Assembly (NCBI GenBank): GCA_002704755.1
Contig: PAHC01000011.1
Span: 57,745-121,744, forward strand
DNA from: Rhodobiaceae bacterium
GTDB taxonomy: Bacteria; Pseudomonadota; Alphaproteobacteria; Rhizobiales; TMED25
Direction: 5' to 3'
Length of the DNA stretch: 64,000 nucleotides
Shown here: positions 29,014-39,887 of the stretch, in pieces
How positions within the stretch are numbered: the first letter of the stretch is position 1
Layout of the letters: each line of letters opens with the position of its first letter
The notes under the pieces: model-generated
What the model was told of the DNA's origin: nothing
The model's database searches: none
What the model saw: only the letters and a program-made list of their open reading frames with translations
Program-made: the position numbers and the translations under genes

Positions 29014-29449
29014 TAAAGTTGAAATCTATACTGATGGAGCGTGTTCTGGTAATCCAGGTATTGGTGGTTGGGGAGCTTATCTTAAGTATAAGGATAATGT
29101 GAAGGAATTATCAGGATCTGCTGAAAATACTACAAATAATCGAATGGAATTAGTTGCAGCAATTGAAGGATTAAAGATATTAAAAAAAAGTTCTGAAGTT
29201 AATTTATATACGGACTCTGTTTACCTTAAAGATGGAATAACAAAATGGATATTCAATTGGCAGAAAAATAACTGGAAAAATGCTAATAAAAAAGATGTGA
29301 AGAATAAAGATTTATGGATTCAGCTTCTAGAGGTGGTTAATAAACATGATATCAATTGGATATGGGTAAAGGGACATGAAGGTAATATAGGAAATGAAAT
29401 TGCAGATAATCTTGCAACATCTGCAATAAGTAATTTTAAGGGTTTATAA
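29006..29449 (+). CDS. rnhA: Ribonuclease HI
   Basis: Degrades RNA in RNA-DNA hybrids. The DEDD active site is complete: IYTDGACSGNPG, NRMELVAAIEGL, LYTDSVYL and GNEIADNLA, with WVKGHEGN nearby. I use ATG 29006, which overlaps the thrB end by 8 bases and gives 147 residues; in-frame starts at 28985 (GTG) and 28997 (ATG) would only add a few residues. The last 14 bases overlap the 3' end of the convergent DsbD-N gene. Confidence 0.94.
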   Translation: MTDKVEIYTDGACSGNPGIGGWGAYLKYKDNVKELSGSAENTTNNRMELVAAIEGLKILKKSSEVNLYTDSVYLKDGITKWIFNWQKNNWKNANKKDVKNKDLWIQLLEVVNKHDINWIWVKGHEGNIGNEIADNLATSAISNFKGL

Positions 29450-30278
29450 TAAAATCTTCTAAGAAGAATTGTCCCTTTTTCTCTATTAGAAATGTCATTT
29501 TAATATCCTTACTCTTAAAATCTTCATCATATGATCTGAATGTAAAATTATAATTCATATATTTTTTTTGTTTGGATTGGTTGTCGGATAAAAAATAGTC
29601 ATCTGAAGTTAATGGAAAAATGGCATCTATGCTTTCATTAAAGATAATTTGAAGATTATCATTTGATTTTATGTCATAAAATATAATATCATTTATAAAA
29701 ATAATATTATCACTTCTATAATCCGGAATATCTTTTAAAGCATTTTGGATCAATTTATAGCTAATTTTACTATAATTAGTCGGTTTATCATCTAACTGAA
29801 AAGTTATTGTCTGTTTGATAGGGATACAAACAAGATTGCAAACACCAAAATTCATATCTAGCACAATATCATCTCCATATTCATAGTTTTCGAGTGACAT
29901 CGTAATTGGTATCAAAACTGCGTCCTTAAAAATATAATTAGTGCCAAATTCATCTTTTAAGAGATTAGGTGCAGGCCAATTAATAGAATAATCATTGATA
30001 TGCTGGTTCTTGATAATTATTGAGGGCTCAATTCCACTGTCACCTGGATTTGACCAATAAGTATAAGTATCATCTTCTAATAATACTTCCACACCAATGT
30101 AGGTTAATCCGCCGCGGACTTCGGATGTAATAATCCGTATTTTTGAATAGGTATTATGATACCAGTCATCATTACTACCATCTAATACTAATCTATTCAT
30201 TACACCGAGTGTAATTAAAAACAGTGCAAAAAATAGATGGGCTAGAGTTCTAATATTTTTGACTATTATTAATTTCAT
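29436..30278 (-). CDS. Periplasmic DsbD N-terminal-domain protein (thiol:disulfide interchange type)
   Basis: A secreted protein of 280 residues from the ATG at 30278, which puts a signal sequence at the front (KLIIVKNIRTLAHLFFALFLITLG). The longer open frame to 30374 lies inside the GNAT gene. The mature domain resembles the immunoglobulin-like alpha domain of DsbD/ScsB: GVEVLLEDDTYTYWSNPGDSG, INWPAP, then a cysteine pair in FGVCNLVCIPIKQ (about residue 139) typical of the redox-active site. It lacks the membrane and C-terminal thioredoxin parts of full DsbD. The partner is unknown. The start overlaps GNAT by 29 bases. Confidence 0.72.
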   Translation of the reverse strand: MKLIIVKNIRTLAHLFFALFLITLGVMNRLVLDGSNDDWYHNTYSKIRIITSEVRGGLTYIGVEVLLEDDTYTYWSNPGDSGIEPSIIIKNQHINDYSINWPAPNLLKDEFGTNYIFKDAVLIPITMSLENYEYGDDIVLDMNFGVCNLVCIPIKQTITFQLDDKPTNYSKISYKLIQNALKDIPDYRSDNIIFINDIIFYDIKSNDNLQIIFNESIDAIFPLTSDDYFLSDNQSKQKKYMNYNFTFRSYDEDFKSKDIKMTFLIEKKGQFFLEDFIINP

Positions 30279-30837
30279 TATATTTATTTTTTGTGAGACC
30301 AAAAAGTAAGTGGTCTTCCCATTTTCCATTAATACGAAGAAACTCTTTTGCATATCCTTCTTCTTCAAAACCAATATTAATCAAAAGGTTTTTTGATGCA
30401 ATATTCGTAGGAATGCACGCCGCTTCAATTCTGTTGAATTTAAGTTCTACAAATAATTGTTTAATTAACAATTTCAAAGCATTTCTCATATAGCCTTTCC
30501 GTGAGTAATTTTGCCCAATCCAATAACCAAGTGTACAACTTTGTGAGATACCAGTTTTAATATTAAAAACATTTACACCACCAACTAATTCATTGTATGG
30601 GTTAAAAATAAAAAAAGAATATTGGAGATTGTTTTTTCTTTTCTGAGAATAAATTGATAGTAACTTCAAATACCTACTAAAACTATGTTCTCCAGGTCGC
30701 CAGGTTGGTTCCCATGGAGTTAAAAAATCTCTACTCTTTTCCCTCACAGCCTTCCAACTTTTGTAATCAAAAATTGATGGATATTTAAGCGTGATCTCAG
30801 ATGATGATATCGATTGATTTTTTTTATAGAATACCAA
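30250..30837 (-). CDS. RimJ/RimL-type GNAT N-acetyltransferase
   Basis: A 195-residue GNAT protein of the RimJ subfamily. The N-terminal WKAVREKSRDFLTPWEPTW, the motif YWIGQNYSRKGYMRNAL (acetyl-CoA pyrophosphate loop, about residue 130) and NKNLLINIGF-like ending (SKNLLINIGFEEEGYA) match ribosomal-protein-alanine acetyltransferases. Its position after the M16 peptidase gene is usual in alphaproteobacteria. The substrate is inferred from the family only. It starts 15 bases after the M16 gene. Confidence 0.88.
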   Translation of the reverse strand: MVFYKKNQSISSSEITLKYPSIFDYKSWKAVREKSRDFLTPWEPTWRPGEHSFSRYLKLLSIYSQKRKNNLQYSFFIFNPYNELVGGVNVFNIKTGISQSCTLGYWIGQNYSRKGYMRNALKLLIKQLFVELKFNRIEAACIPTNIASKNLLINIGFEEEGYAKEFLRINGKWEDHLLFGLTKNKYNEINNSQKY

Positions 30838-30852
30838 GTTAAGACTCCGATA

Positions 30853-32112
30853 TTATTTATAAAAGCTCACTATATCTTCCTTAGCTCTAAGAGTTTTAAT
30901 AGCACCGAGCGCACTAATTGTCATTTTTTCTGGAATAAATGTCTTTTCAATAAATTCTTTTATATGGTTCAAATTTATTGCTTCTATTTTATTTAGAGTC
31001 TCATTGATATCAATAACCCGACCATAAATTGATACTTGTCGTGCAATTTGGTTCATTCTTGCCATTGGATTTTCTGATGACATTAACAATCCTGCTCGTA
31101 TCTGTTTTTTTGCTTTATTTATTTCCTGCTCTGAAATATTGCATTTAGATGATAATATTTCATTTGCAACAGCTTCACTATACTCATTAACTTTTTCTGG
31201 TGATGTAGCAGAGTAAACCCCAAAAACTCCAGTATCTCTATATGAACTTGAGAAAGAGAATACACTGTATGCCAGCCCTAATTTTTCTCTTATATTTTGG
31301 AATAATCTAGATGACATGCCGCCACCTAAAATGTTTGAAAAAATATGAGATACATACAAATCATCAGCGAAGTATGAACAACCTTCAAATGCATATATAA
31401 TATGAGCCTGTTCAATATTCCTCTCTTCTCTAATCTCAGAAGGGTTATATTCAGCATCTTTGCTGGGAGGTTTTACTCCTTTGGGTATTGAGTTAAAATA
31501 TTTATTGCATAGATCCACTAATTCTTCATGTTTTATGGCTCCTGTTGCTACAATTGTTAAATTTTCTGCATGATAATGATCATCCAAATAGTCTTTTATA
31601 TTTTCTGATTTAATACTCATTAAGGTCTCTTTATTTCCAAGTATAGATCTGCCGATAGCTTGATCTTGGTAGGCAGCACTTTGGAAATTTTCAAAAACCA
31701 TATCATCTGGTGAATCAATTGTAGAAGCTAATTCTTGCAGTATAACATTCTTTTCTCTACTCAATTCAATAGGATCAAATACTGAGTTTTGTATAATATC
31801 AGATAAAATTGATATACCAATCTCAACGTCATTTTTTAGTAATCTAACATAATATGATGTTCTCTCCACACTTGTTGAAGCATTTATATCCCCTCCAACA
31901 TTTTCTATCTCAAGGGCAATTTGTTTTGCTGTTCTTGATTTAGTGCCCTTGAATGCCATATGTTCCAATAAATGTGATATACCTTGCTCACTCTTCTTCT
32001 CATTCCTTGATCCAACCTCAGCCCAAACACCAAGGGATACAGAACTAAAATTTGGCATATATTGTGATATTACTCTAATATTATTATCGATCTTACTATC
32101 TGTAATTAACAT
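30853..32112 (-). CDS. M16-family zinc metallopeptidase (processing-peptidase type)
   Basis: A 419-residue pitrilysin-family protease related to the mitochondrial processing peptidase beta subunit. The inverted zinc motif HLLEHMAFKG (HxxEH, about residues 47-51) is intact, and the distal zinc-binding glutamate lies in the ENVGGDINAST region onward. The C-terminal half has GGGMSSRLFQNIREKLGLAYSV, the conserved substrate-contact segment. No signal peptide is seen, so it is probably cytoplasmic. It follows thrC by 4 bases, a pairing conserved in alphaproteobacteria. Confidence 0.92.
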   Translation of the reverse strand: MLITDSKIDNNIRVISQYMPNFSSVSLGVWAEVGSRNEKKSEQGISHLLEHMAFKGTKSRTAKQIALEIENVGGDINASTSVERTSYYVRLLKNDVEIGISILSDIIQNSVFDPIELSREKNVILQELASTIDSPDDMVFENFQSAAYQDQAIGRSILGNKETLMSIKSENIKDYLDDHYHAENLTIVATGAIKHEELVDLCNKYFNSIPKGVKPPSKDAEYNPSEIREERNIEQAHIIYAFEGCSYFADDLYVSHIFSNILGGGMSSRLFQNIREKLGLAYSVFSFSSSYRDTGVFGVYSATSPEKVNEYSEAVANEILSSKCNISEQEINKAKKQIRAGLLMSSENPMARMNQIARQVSIYGRVIDINETLNKIEAINLNHIKEFIEKTFIPEKMTISALGAIKTLRAKEDIVSFYK

Positions 32113-32116
32113 CTAC

Positions 32117-33502
32117 TTATTTCCTATAATTATTTAAAATATATTCTTTGATTTCATTTAGTTTATTATTCTTTGAAATAATTCTTTCTTCTTGCTCATA
32201 TATATTAACATTAGCTATTGGTATTTCGGGATATTTTCCGATAGCCTTATCAACTGTTTCTGGGAATTTTGCAGGGTGTGCGGTGGACAAAATAACGGAC
32301 TGGGTATATTTGTTTTTAAATTGTATTCCCATTGCAACTGCAGTGTGAGGATCTATAACTTCGTCATATTCTAAATATACTTTTCTAATTATATCTAATG
32401 TCTCAGAATCATCTAAAGATCCAGCTCCAAAAGAAGCTCTAAATTGAGTCAATTGATTATTATCTAATTTAAATCTATTGTGATTAGCAAGATCTGACAT
32501 TTTTTCACAAACTATTTTTGACTTTCTACCAACTAAATCAAATAGTAACCTTTCAAAATTACTTGAAATCTGTATATCCATAGAAGGTGAAATTGTAGGA
32601 ATAACTCCAGAAATCGCATAGTCACCTGATTTAAAACATTCCTCTAAGATATTATTTTTATTTGTAGCGACAACTAACTGATTAATATTTAAACCCATCT
32701 TTTTTGCAATATATCCCGCAAAAATATCACCAAAATTACCAGTTGGTACAATAAAATTTATTTTACTAGATTTATCATTAAGCTGACTGAAAGCTGAAAA
32801 ATAATACATTATCTGAATCATTATTCTTGCCCAGTTTATTGAATTAACAGCAGTTAGTTGGACACTATCTGATAGTTTTTTATCTTTAAATAGAGCTTTT
32901 ACAATATTCTGACAATCATCAAATGTGCCATCAATCGAAATAACATGTACATTGCTAGCTGTATTTGTTGTCATGAATCTTCTTTGAACTTCTGATATCC
33001 TATTTTGTGGGAACAAAACATACAAATCAATGTTATTTTTATTTGCAAAAGCTGATACAGCGGCGCCACCTGTATCACCCGAAGTTGCACAAATTATAGA
33101 TGCCCTTTTTTTATTTCTATCTAATACATCTTCTATCATCCTTGATAATAACTGCATAGCTAGGTCTTTGAAAGCTAGTGTAGGACCATGATGAAGTTCT
33201 AGAATAGATATTCTATCATCAATAATTTTTAATGGTGTCACTCTCCTATCTCTAAAGTTAGAATAGGACTCATCAATCATTTGTGATAGTTTTGTGACTT
33301 CAAATGTGTCTCCAGCAAAAAGCTTGACAATTTCAAAGGTAATATTTTTATAGTCTTTAGAGAGTAGCTCTATAATTAGATTTTCATCCAGTTCAGGAAT
33401 ATACTCAGGTATGAAGAGCCCACCATCATCAGCAAGACCTTTTAGAAGAATATCTTCAAAAGAAAACTTATGCTTTTGATCACGTGTACTGATATATTGC
33501 AT
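32117..33502 (-). CDS. thrC: Threonine synthase
   Basis: A PLP enzyme converting O-phosphohomoserine to threonine. It has 461 residues with the lysine motif GPTLAFKDLAMQLL (about residue 110), the phosphate/PLP loop ATSGDTGGAAVSAF and VPTGNFGDIFAGYIAKKMG. The N-terminus (MQYISTRDQKHKFSFEDILLKGLADDGGLF) is the long bacterial/yeast-type form. It sits between surf1 and the M16 gene in the oxidase operon, and works with thrB at 28045. Confidence 0.95.
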   Translation of the reverse strand: MQYISTRDQKHKFSFEDILLKGLADDGGLFIPEYIPELDENLIIELLSKDYKNITFEIVKLFAGDTFEVTKLSQMIDESYSNFRDRRVTPLKIIDDRISILELHHGPTLAFKDLAMQLLSRMIEDVLDRNKKRASIICATSGDTGGAAVSAFANKNNIDLYVLFPQNRISEVQRRFMTTNTASNVHVISIDGTFDDCQNIVKALFKDKKLSDSVQLTAVNSINWARIMIQIMYYFSAFSQLNDKSSKINFIVPTGNFGDIFAGYIAKKMGLNINQLVVATNKNNILEECFKSGDYAISGVIPTISPSMDIQISSNFERLLFDLVGRKSKIVCEKMSDLANHNRFKLDNNQLTQFRASFGAGSLDDSETLDIIRKVYLEYDEVIDPHTAVAMGIQFKNKYTQSVILSTAHPAKFPETVDKAIGKYPEIPIANVNIYEQEERIISKNNKLNEIKEYILNNYRK

Positions 33503-33503
33503 T

Positions 33504-34235
33504 TTAACGTATCTCTCTTCTACTTATTATTAATGAATATAAATATATAAATAACAATACTGTTGCAAGACTATACCATGTAATTGCATATGATAGATGA
33601 TTATCAGAGAAAGTTAATTTTGTTTCATTCGATTGAGGTAAGCTAATGCTTGTATCAATTAAATCAATATAAAAAATTGTTTTTATTTCAATTCCAAAAA
33701 TTTTACTTAGATCCTCTTTATTAAATAAATACGTAATTTTCTCTGTGAAATCTGCTTCAGGAGTAAATATATTATTTTTCTCAAATCTTTTTATATATCC
33801 TTCAATTGACACGTTATTAGTTATATCATTGTATTTTAGATAATTACTATTGTTTGGTTGTGGAACAAACCCTCTATTTACAATTAACACGTCATTATCT
33901 TTAACTAGAAAAGGAGTTAATATCCAGTATCCAGCTCCACCAAATTCTCCTCTTGGGTTTGATAAGTTGGCAAAAACACGTGCCTCTAATCCATTCATGT
34001 AACTACCTTCAATGCTTACTTTCCTGTATAACCAATCGTTTAAATTTTCTGCTGTAATTTCCATATTATCTAACAAGATAGTTTCGTAGCTGGTTCGCTT
34101 GATTTGGTCTAATAATTCAGCTTTCTGTTCTTTACGATCTAATTGCCATGACCCAAGGCAAATCAGTATAACAAATGTAAATATTACAAAAAGGTTTAAT
34201 ATTAATAACTTAAGTTTGCTCATTCTACATTTCAT
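33504..34235 (-). CDS. SURF1 family cytochrome oxidase assembly protein
   Basis: A 243-residue SURF1/Shy1 homologue, an inner-membrane protein aiding heme A insertion into oxidase subunit I. It has two membrane helices near the ends (about 6-28 and 212-234), with a periplasmic domain containing WQLDRKEQKAELL, the VNRGFVPQ motif and YAITWYSLA at the second helix. The first ATG (34235) overlaps the DUF983 stop; a second in-frame ATG at 34223 (MSKLKLLIL) is equally possible. Nothing is missing compared with the family. Confidence 0.9.
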   Translation of the reverse strand: MKCRMSKLKLLILNLFVIFTFVILICLGSWQLDRKEQKAELLDQIKRTSYETILLDNMEITAENLNDWLYRKVSIEGSYMNGLEARVFANLSNPRGEFGGAGYWILTPFLVKDNDVLIVNRGFVPQPNNSNYLKYNDITNNVSIEGYIKRFEKNNIFTPEADFTEKITYLFNKEDLSKIFGIEIKTIFYIDLIDTSISLPQSNETKLTFSDNHLSYAITWYSLATVLLFIYLYSLIISRREIR

Positions 34236-34590
34236 TAGATTTTTTTATTTCATATGCTGAGCATAAAAATAAACTCTTCACAGGTCGTTTAATCAGTAAT
34301 GATAAGAGTATTGTCATTGGCACCCATATAATTAATTGTATAACTAAATCAGGTTTGTAATTAAATTCTGTGTATAATATACCACCCATAACAATTACAC
34401 CAACTATCAGAATAACAAAAAAAGTATCAGCATCGCCTAAATGATATCCAGAATAATCTTCTGAGCAGTTTTCACATTTTTTCTTTGTAATAAAAAGACT
34501 AGTAAATGTAGATGAGTTAACACAATTAGGACATAGTCCTAATATAACTATTTTATATAAACGTGAAAAATTACTTTTAAGCAAATACAA
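34225..34590 (-). CDS. DUF983 membrane protein
   Basis: A 121-residue protein with two CxxC pairs (LCPNC about residue 20, KCENC about 39) forming a probable zinc ribbon, then two or three hydrophobic helices (about 55-75 and 80-105). DUF983 proteins are encoded between oxidase subunit III and surf1 in many alphaproteobacteria, as here, and are presumed to help oxidase assembly. The molecular function is unknown. It starts with TTG at 34590; no ATG precedes the first CxxC pair in frame. Confidence 0.85.
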   Translation of the reverse strand: MYLLKSNFSRLYKIVILGLCPNCVNSSTFTSLFITKKKCENCSEDYSGYHLGDADTFFVILIVGVIVMGGILYTEFNYKPDLVIQLIIWVPMTILLSLLIKRPVKSLFLCSAYEIKKSNEM

Positions 34591-34613
34591 TTAATCTTAG
34601 CAAATATTTATTA

Positions 34614-35447
34614 TTAATGAGGGATAATATCTCCAGCTCCCCAAACATATATAGCAGCAAACAGGAAGAGCCAGACTACATCAACGAAATGCCAATACCA
34701 AGCAGCCGCTTCAAATCCAAAATGGTTATCTTTCTTGAAATGTCCCGCACCTACGCGCAATGTGCATACAATTAGGAATATAGTCCCTACGAGCACATGA
34801 AAACCATGGAATCCAGTAGCCATGAAAAAAGTTGCTCCATATATATGACCACTAAAATCAAATGCTGCATGACTATATTCATAGGCTTGTACGCATGTAA
34901 AGATTGCACCTAAAGCAACTGTTAATAATAAGCCAAGCCTCAGTCCTTTACGATCATCGTGAAGTAATGAGTGATGTGCCCATGTTACAGCAGTACCAGA
35001 TGTTAGAAGTATTAATGTATTTAATAATGGTAGATGCCAAGGATCAAAAGTTGCGATCTGGTCTGGTGGCCAATGTCCACCTGTTAAATCAGTTCTTAGA
35101 TACTGTTGAACTTCCCCTGCATATAATGAAGCATCAAAGTATGACCAGAACCACGCAACAAAAAACATTACCTCGGAGGCAATGAACATAATCATACCAT
35201 ATCTAAGGTGTAATTGAACGACTGGAGTATGATCACCTTTATGAGCTTCCTTGATCACCTCTCTCCACCAACCGTACATTGTATAAAGAACTGCTAAGAG
35301 ACCTAAAATTAGAAGCCAATAACTATCTTGATGAAAATATAAAACAGCTCCGATTGCGGTAATGAAAGCTGAAATAGCTCCAATTGCAGGCCACGGGCTT
35401 GGATCAACTAGATGATAGTCATGATTTTTTGTATGGGTTTCACTCAT
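34614..35447 (-). CDS. ctaE: Cytochrome c oxidase subunit III
   Basis: The seven-helix subunit III of the aa3-type oxidase. The 277 residues include the N-terminal NHDYHLVDPSPWPAIGA, the WWREVIKEAHKGDHT loop, FFVAWFWSYFDASL, and the end WYWHFVDVVWLFLFAAIYVWG. These are the family's usual conserved segments and the length is normal. In operon with ctaG upstream (gap 64) and DUF983 downstream (gap 23). Confidence 0.96.
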   Translation of the reverse strand: MSETHTKNHDYHLVDPSPWPAIGAISAFITAIGAVLYFHQDSYWLLILGLLAVLYTMYGWWREVIKEAHKGDHTPVVQLHLRYGMIMFIASEVMFFVAWFWSYFDASLYAGEVQQYLRTDLTGGHWPPDQIATFDPWHLPLLNTLILLTSGTAVTWAHHSLLHDDRKGLRLGLLLTVALGAIFTCVQAYEYSHAAFDFSGHIYGATFFMATGFHGFHVLVGTIFLIVCTLRVGAGHFKKDNHFGFEAAAWYWHFVDVVWLFLFAAIYVWGAGDIIPH

Positions 35448-35511
35448 AATTGTTGTCTCTCAATACGTGAATAGTTTCATTAAATTTTGCCCTATTATAT
35501 ACATAATTTTT

Positions 35512-36036
35512 TCACAATAAATCCTTATTTTTAAAAAAAGTATAAGAAATAGTAATTGTATCAACATCTTTTAATTCCTTATCACGATCAATTGAAGGGT
35601 CTATGAAAAAAGTTAAAGGCATATTAATTTCTTCTTCAGATTTTAGTTCTTGGCCGGTAAAACAGAAACATTCTACTTTGAGAATATATGCAGCTGCTTC
35701 GGCTGGAATCACATTATATGTAGCCACTCCATTCGTACTAAAATTTGATAAGTTTTTTGCTTCGTAATAAGTGAAGATGTTATCTCCTGTTTTAATTTTA
35801 TCGGATATTTTTTCTGGGGTTACTGACCAATTTAGATCTGAGGATATATTAGTGTCATAGCGAATAATAAATTCACGATCACCAATCTCAGATGATACAT
35901 TAATTACACTTGGTGTTCCTTTATATCCTGTAATTTTACAAAATAATTCATATAATGGGACTGCTGCGAGTGATAATCCTCCCATAAACAAGATAATCGA
36001 TAAACATAGGACTAATATTTTTTTATTATTATTCAT
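35512..36036 (-). CDS. ctaG: Cytochrome c oxidase assembly protein CtaG/Cox11
   Basis: A copper chaperone delivering Cu to the CuB site of oxidase subunit I. It has 174 residues: one N-terminal membrane helix (about 7-28) followed by AAVPLYELFCKITGYKGTP, which is the Cox11 signature, then an Ig-like periplasmic domain with the copper-binding pair in VECFCFTGQEL (CxC, about residue 123) and a FFIDPSI segment. Its stop lies 64 bases before ctaE, and it starts 17 bases after coxF. Confidence 0.95.
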   Translation of the reverse strand: MNNNKKILVLCLSIILFMGGLSLAAVPLYELFCKITGYKGTPSVINVSSEIGDREFIIRYDTNISSDLNWSVTPEKISDKIKTGDNIFTYYEAKNLSNFSTNGVATYNVIPAEAAAYILKVECFCFTGQELKSEEEINMPLTFFIDPSIDRDKELKDVDTITISYTFFKNKDLL

Positions 36037-36053
36037 TAAAATAGCTTGTTTAT

Positions 36054-36209
36054 CTAAGAGATATTAGAGATTAGTTGAAGAATTGTTGTCACAAAAAATA
36101 TTACTACCAATAAGAATAAAATTATTGCAATTGCTTGTGATTTCTTTCTTCTATTAGAGAGAAATATATCTTTTTTAGTTTTATTATTATTTAAATCATT
36201 ATTACTCAT
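36054..36209 (-). CDS. coxF: CoxF-like small membrane protein (51 residues)
   Basis: A short gene from ATG 36207-36209 to TAG 36054-36056. The 51-residue product has a polar, basic N-terminus (NRRKKSQ at 19-25) and one membrane helix (about 26-47, AIAIILFLLVVIFFVTTILQL). Alphaproteobacterial oxidase operons carry a CoxF protein of this size and layout between ctaB and ctaG, which is exactly its place here. The ATG overlaps the ctaB stop (ATGA), indicating translational coupling. The role in oxidase assembly is inferred from context only. Confidence 0.78.
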   Translation of the reverse strand: MSNNDLNNNKTKKDIFLSNRRKKSQAIAIILFLLVVIFFVTTILQLISNIS

Positions 36210-37114
36210 AGAAAATTTACCCCCCCAAGATAAGACTTATACATATGGTCAATTAGAAATAAGATATAAATTAAAAACAGATATAATATTGAATACAAAA
36301 ATAATCTTTTTGAGTGTTTTTTTAGCTTTCGATCATCGCTTGATTTATATAATTGAAGAGCAATAATTATAAAGACAAGACTTAAAATAATTGCTGGTAT
36401 TAGAAACAAAATTGAGACCATTCCAATGTAATATGGTGCAATGACGGAAATTGACATGACAATTGAATAATAAACAATTTGACGTTTTGTATAATCGTTA
36501 CCTACTACATTTGGCATCATAGGAATATTAGCTTTTTCATAATCCCTTGATGTAACAATAGCGAGAGCCCAAAAATGTGGTGGAGTCCATAAAAAAATTA
36601 TAAAAAATAAGATAAGAGGCTCGATCGCGATTGGTGCACCAGTTGATAACCAACCAATTATTGGTGGGAAAGCACCTGCAGCCCCTCCTATTACTATATT
36701 TTGCATAGTTCTTCTTTTCAACCACATTGTATATATGACTGCATAAAAGAATATCGTGAAGGCTAAGAGAAATGAGGCGCTCCAGTTGATCAGTATGCCC
36801 ATAATAACTACTGATCCAGCAGATATTACCATTCCATAGGTAAGTGCTTCATTTTTGTTGATGTTGCCTGCTGGAATGGGCCTATTAATTGTCCTCTTCA
36901 TTAATCTATCAATATCAGAGTCATACCACATATTGAGAACACCGGATGCCCCAGCACCAATTGCAATACAAAGTATTGAAATTAATGCTATAAATGGATG
37001 AATTTTAACTGGTGATAGGACTAAACCAACAAAACTTGTAAATATCACAAGTGACATTACTCTTGGTTTCATCAGATTATAAAAATCACGTACACTACTG
37101 GAGGTATATTCCAT
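36206..37114 (-). CDS. ctaB: Protoheme IX farnesyltransferase (heme O synthase)
   Basis: A UbiA-superfamily membrane enzyme that farnesylates heme B to heme O, the precursor of heme A. The 302-residue protein has about seven helices and the prenyl-diphosphate motif NMWYDSDIDRLMKRTINRPIP (about residues 62-82), with a second loop WLKRRTMQNIVIGGAAGAFPP. It is cotranscribed after ctaD (36-base gap). Its stop overlaps the coxF start. The heme A synthase gene ctaA is not in the window. Confidence 0.95.
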   Translation of the reverse strand: MEYTSSSVRDFYNLMKPRVMSLVIFTSFVGLVLSPVKIHPFIALISILCIAIGAGASGVLNMWYDSDIDRLMKRTINRPIPAGNINKNEALTYGMVISAGSVVIMGILINWSASFLLAFTIFFYAVIYTMWLKRRTMQNIVIGGAAGAFPPIIGWLSTGAPIAIEPLILFFIIFLWTPPHFWALAIVTSRDYEKANIPMMPNVVGNDYTKRQIVYYSIVMSISVIAPYYIGMVSILFLIPAIILSLVFIIIALQLYKSSDDRKLKKHSKRLFLYSILYLFLIYILFLIDHMYKSYLGGVNFL

Positions 37115-37150
37115 AATTAGCTTTACAACCTATTGAAAGGTTTTAAGAAA

Positions 37151-38827
<1,677 letters not shown>

Positions 38828-38830
38828 TTA

Positions 38831-39700
38831 TTACTTAATTAATTTAACCAATTCTATATTATTGATATTCTTTATTTTGCTAGCAAATTCTTCTGATGCA
38901 CCTGCTAACCAAGCTTGATAGTCTGCTTTTTCCATAACGTGAACCTCGATAGGCATGAATGCGTGTCGGACACCACAAAGTTCTGAACACATTCCATAGT
39001 AAATGCCAGGGTTATCTACTTTAAACCATGTTTCGTTCAACCTGCCAGGTATTGCATCCATTTTCACTCCAAATGAAGGAACTGCCCAATTGTGTATTAC
39101 GTCAGAGGATGTCACTTGCACTCTTACTACTGCGCCTGCAGGGACAACAAGTGGATTATCAACTGAAAGTAGCCTCAATTTTCCTTCAGTTAATTCATCT
39201 TCTTCGAGGGGAAGTGAGTCAAAGTACATACCATCATTATCAGGGTATTCGTATCCCCAATACCACTGATACCCAGTGGCTTTGATTGTTAAATCTGCAT
39301 CAACAGGAATATCTTGTTGCGTGTATAATATTCTGAAAGAGGGTATTGCTATTATAATAAGAATAATGACTGGAACAACAGTCCATATCACCTCGATAAG
39401 AGAATTATGAGTTGTTTTAGAAGGATTTGGGTTATTTTTCGCACTGAACCTGATCATTACATAAATTAATAATGCAGTTACAAACAAGGTAATTACAAGT
39501 ATTATTGGAAATAGGAATGAATTGTGGAACCATGTAATATCAGCCATGTTTGGAGTTGCGGCATCCTGAAAAGTAAGTTGATAATCTTGAGGTATCCCTA
39601 TATTTTCAGATGCGTGTGAAATTGTAGGGAGTAAAGACATAAATCCTAGCAGTGAAAACTGCAATTTTTGAAAAAATTTATTGTAAATAGATCTAATCAT
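38831..39700 (-). CDS. ctaC: Cytochrome c oxidase subunit II
   Basis: A periplasm-facing subunit carrying the CuA centre that accepts electrons from cytochrome c. It has 289 residues: signal sequence (about 1-29), two membrane helices (about 60-82 and 105-127), then the cupredoxin domain with the aromatic YQWYWGYEYPD segment, DVIHNWAVPSFGVKMDA, and CuA ligands in YGMCSELCGVRHAFMPI. It is the first gene of the oxidase operon, with an upstream gap of 187 bases shared with the divergent IalB-like gene. Confidence 0.96.
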   Translation of the reverse strand: MIRSIYNKFFQKLQFSLLGFMSLLPTISHASENIGIPQDYQLTFQDAATPNMADITWFHNSFLFPIILVITLFVTALLIYVMIRFSAKNNPNPSKTTHNSLIEVIWTVVPVIILIIIAIPSFRILYTQQDIPVDADLTIKATGYQWYWGYEYPDNDGMYFDSLPLEEDELTEGKLRLLSVDNPLVVPAGAVVRVQVTSSDVIHNWAVPSFGVKMDAIPGRLNETWFKVDNPGIYYGMCSELCGVRHAFMPIEVHVMEKADYQAWLAGASEEFASKIKNINNIELVKLIK

Positions 39701-39747
39701 TAATATTTTATCCTGAATTGCGAATGCATATTTTTTAAAACAATATA

Positions 39748-39776
39748 TTTATATAGAAATAATGTTTTTTGCACAA
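39748..39776 (-). promoter_or_regulatory. Possible promoter of the ctaC operon
   Basis: On the minus strand, TTGTGC (39771-39776) and TATAAA (39748-39753) are separated by 17 bases and lie about 50 bases before the ctaC start. The match is moderate, and AT-rich surroundings make chance hits likely. The remainder of the 39701-39887 gap shows no other structure. Confidence 0.3.
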
Positions 39777-39887
39777 GTAATCAATATGTTAATCCTGTTA
39801 TATTCATTAATTATATTTATTTTTCTTAACAATACGTTTTATAATTAATTGTGTATTAAAAATTCAACAATTTTTTGAAAAAAATTT

